Assembly (NCBI GenBank): GCA_903871715.1
Contig: CAIQHW010000469.1
Location: 1 to 7,288 of the forward strand
Reading direction: 5' to 3'
Origin: an uncultured bacterium
Lineage (GTDB): Bacteria > Bacteroidota > Bacteroidia > Chitinophagales > CAIODY01
Length of the DNA: 7,288 nt
Shown here: positions 6,416 through 7,288 of the stretch, one piece after another
Position numbering within the stretch: the first letter of the stretch is position 1
Layout of the letters: every line of letters starts with the position of its first letter
Made by a program: the position numbers and the translations under genes
Notes under the pieces: generated by a model
Seen by the model: only the letters and a program-made list of their open reading frames with translations
What the model was told of the DNA's origin: nothing
Database searches by the model: none

Positions 6416-7093
6416 ATGAAATCAATTTCTAAAAACTTTTTTGCTGTTGTATTTTTAACTTTTATTGCAAGCAATATTTTCGCACAAACTAAGCCTGCTG
6501 CTGTTTCCAACGACCCGAAAACAAAAGCATTGTTAGATGGCATGAGTAAAAAATATCGCAGTTACAAAACTATTAAAGCCAATTTTAAAATGATTTTGGA
6601 AAATGTTGCCAGCAAAACCAAAGAAGAAAAAGTGGGCTTAATTGTGTTGAAAGGCGGAAAATATCATGTGGAAATAGGTAGTTTAGAAATTATTTGCGAC
6701 ACCAAAAGTATTTGGTCATTTTCAAAAGATGACAATGAAGTAACGGTAAATAATTATGAACCAAATGCCAAAGGCATTAGCCCTGCTGATATTTTTACAC
6801 TTTATGAGAAAGGATTTTTGTATCAAATGGGCGAAGTGGTAAAAGAAAATGGTAAAGAATTGCAAGTGGTTGAATTAACGCCAACCGATAAATCGAAAAA
6901 CTATTTTAAGATAAAACTATTTATTGATAAGGCTTCGCAGAGTATGGTGCGCACCAATATTTTTGATAAAAACGGCAATCATTATACTTATGAAATTGTA
7001 CAACTTACGCCCAATGCGCCTTTTGAGGATGTTTACTTTTCTTTCGATGCTAAAAAACATCCAAAAGTAGAAGTAACCGATAATAGAAATTGA
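6416..7093 (+). CDS. LolA-like outer membrane lipoprotein carrier protein
   Basis: This 225-residue protein carries a signal peptide (residues 1-23, cleavage near IFAQ) and a single LolA-type domain, so it is predicted to be periplasmic. LolA carries lipoproteins released from the inner membrane to the outer membrane. The family pattern is visible: an N-terminal helix with LLDGMSKKYRSYKTIKANF (39-57), a strand segment VGLIVLKGGKYHVEIG (73-88), then ICDTKSIWSFSKDDNEVTV (93-111), matching the family's D(G/T)..(L/I)W.Y....V pattern, and a SPADIFTLYEKGF helix (122-134). A strand pair follows (FKIKLFIDKASQSMVRT, 164-180), and the C-terminus ends FSFDAKKHPKVEV (208-220). The ATG at 6416 was chosen over a TTG at 6383 because it begins the signal peptide and follows a consensus -7 element. 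LolA homologues in Bacteroidota are often divergent and present in several copies, so this one may serve a specific subset of cargo. It converges with a partial gene 3 bp downstream. Confidence 0.85.
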   Translation: MKSISKNFFAVVFLTFIASNIFAQTKPAAVSNDPKTKALLDGMSKKYRSYKTIKANFKMILENVASKTKEEKVGLIVLKGGKYHVEIGSLEIICDTKSIWSFSKDDNEVTVNNYEPNAKGISPADIFTLYEKGFLYQMGEVVKENGKELQVVELTPTDKSKNYFKIKLFIDKASQSMVRTNIFDKNGNHYTYEIVQLTPNAPFEDVYFSFDAKKHPKVEVTDNRN

Positions 7094-7096
7094 AAA

Positions 7097-7288
7097 TTAA
7101 ATTCGGTTCAATAATTTTGTTAAACCACCTGCAACAGTAATACCCAAGCCTATTTCAGCGATAATGGCATTGCTTAAAATGATGCCTGCAAATGTGGTTG
7201 TTCCCCCTAAAATTAGGGTATTGTTACTAACCCTATCTACAGTTTCCGAGTAGCTTTTATTTTGTGAAACTTTATTTACAAAATGCTG
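7097..7288 (-). CDS. C-terminal end of an unidentified membrane protein (partial)
   Basis: The minus strand is open for 63 codons from the window edge to a TAA at 7097-7099, with no start codon, so this is the 3' end of a gene that begins beyond position 7288. The visible peptide starts with a polar segment (QHFVNKVSQNKSYSETVDRV) and then becomes strongly hydrophobic and glycine-rich for about 35 residues (LILGGTTTFAGIILSNA, then IIAEIGLGITVAGGL). It ends KLLNRI. This suggests one long or two short membrane-spanning segments at the C-terminus. The family is not recognised. The stop codon lies 3 bp from the stop of the LolA-like gene, so the two are convergent. Confidence 0.65.
   Translation of the reverse strand, partial: QHFVNKVSQNKSYSETVDRVSNNTLILGGTTTFAGIILSNAIIAEIGLGITVAGGLTKLLNRI

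Noticed and set aside
7206..7237. Inverted CCCTAA / TTAGGG motifs near the right edge
   Set aside because: They lie within the partial membrane-protein gene and encode a plausible hydrophobic stretch. No separate regulatory role is supported.

Overview
The window looks like a chromosomal segment of a member of the Bacteroidota, probably a Chitinophagia- or Sphingobacteriia-like lineage. The evidence is low-GC DNA, start codons preceded by A/T-rich leaders rather than a GGAGG-type ribosome site, several promoters of the TTG / TAnnTTTG type, a secreted protein ending in a type IX secretion (T9SS) sorting domain, and a PadR + PspC operon of the kind common in this phylum. The exact genus cannot be told from the sequence.

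Layout. Positions 1-210 carry no convincing gene. They hold a compact palindromic element (about 14-118) that is roughly 50% GC, beside a 26% GC leader. A T9SS-exported, propeller-like protein follows (211-1683, +). Convergent to it is a two-gene operon on the minus strand: a PadR-family repressor (3296-3619) followed by a PspC-domain membrane protein (1702-3261). This operon has its own promoter and a dyad that is probably the PadR operator. Diverging from it is an exported Lys/Ala-rich helical protein of unknown function (3785-4771, +), ended by a perfect 15-bp hairpin terminator. Only a few bases after the terminator comes the PLP-homeostasis protein YggS/PLPBP (4847-5524, +). A NarL/LuxR-type response regulator lies on the minus strand (5543-6208). 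It diverges from a LolA-like periplasmic lipoprotein carrier protein (6416-7093, +). The last bases are the 3' end of an unidentified membrane-protein gene on the minus strand (7097 to the window edge).

How the genes fit together. Most are separate housekeeping or envelope units rather than one pathway. Four concern the envelope or export: the T9SS cargo, the PadR/PspC envelope-stress module, the Lys/Ala-rich exported protein and the LolA-like chaperone. YggS and the response regulator look independent. No phage, transposase, CRISPR, toxin-antitoxin or biosynthetic system was seen. The less ordinary items are the palindromic repeat element at the left end, the PadR operator architecture, the terminator placed almost against the yggS start, and the unrecognised exported protein.
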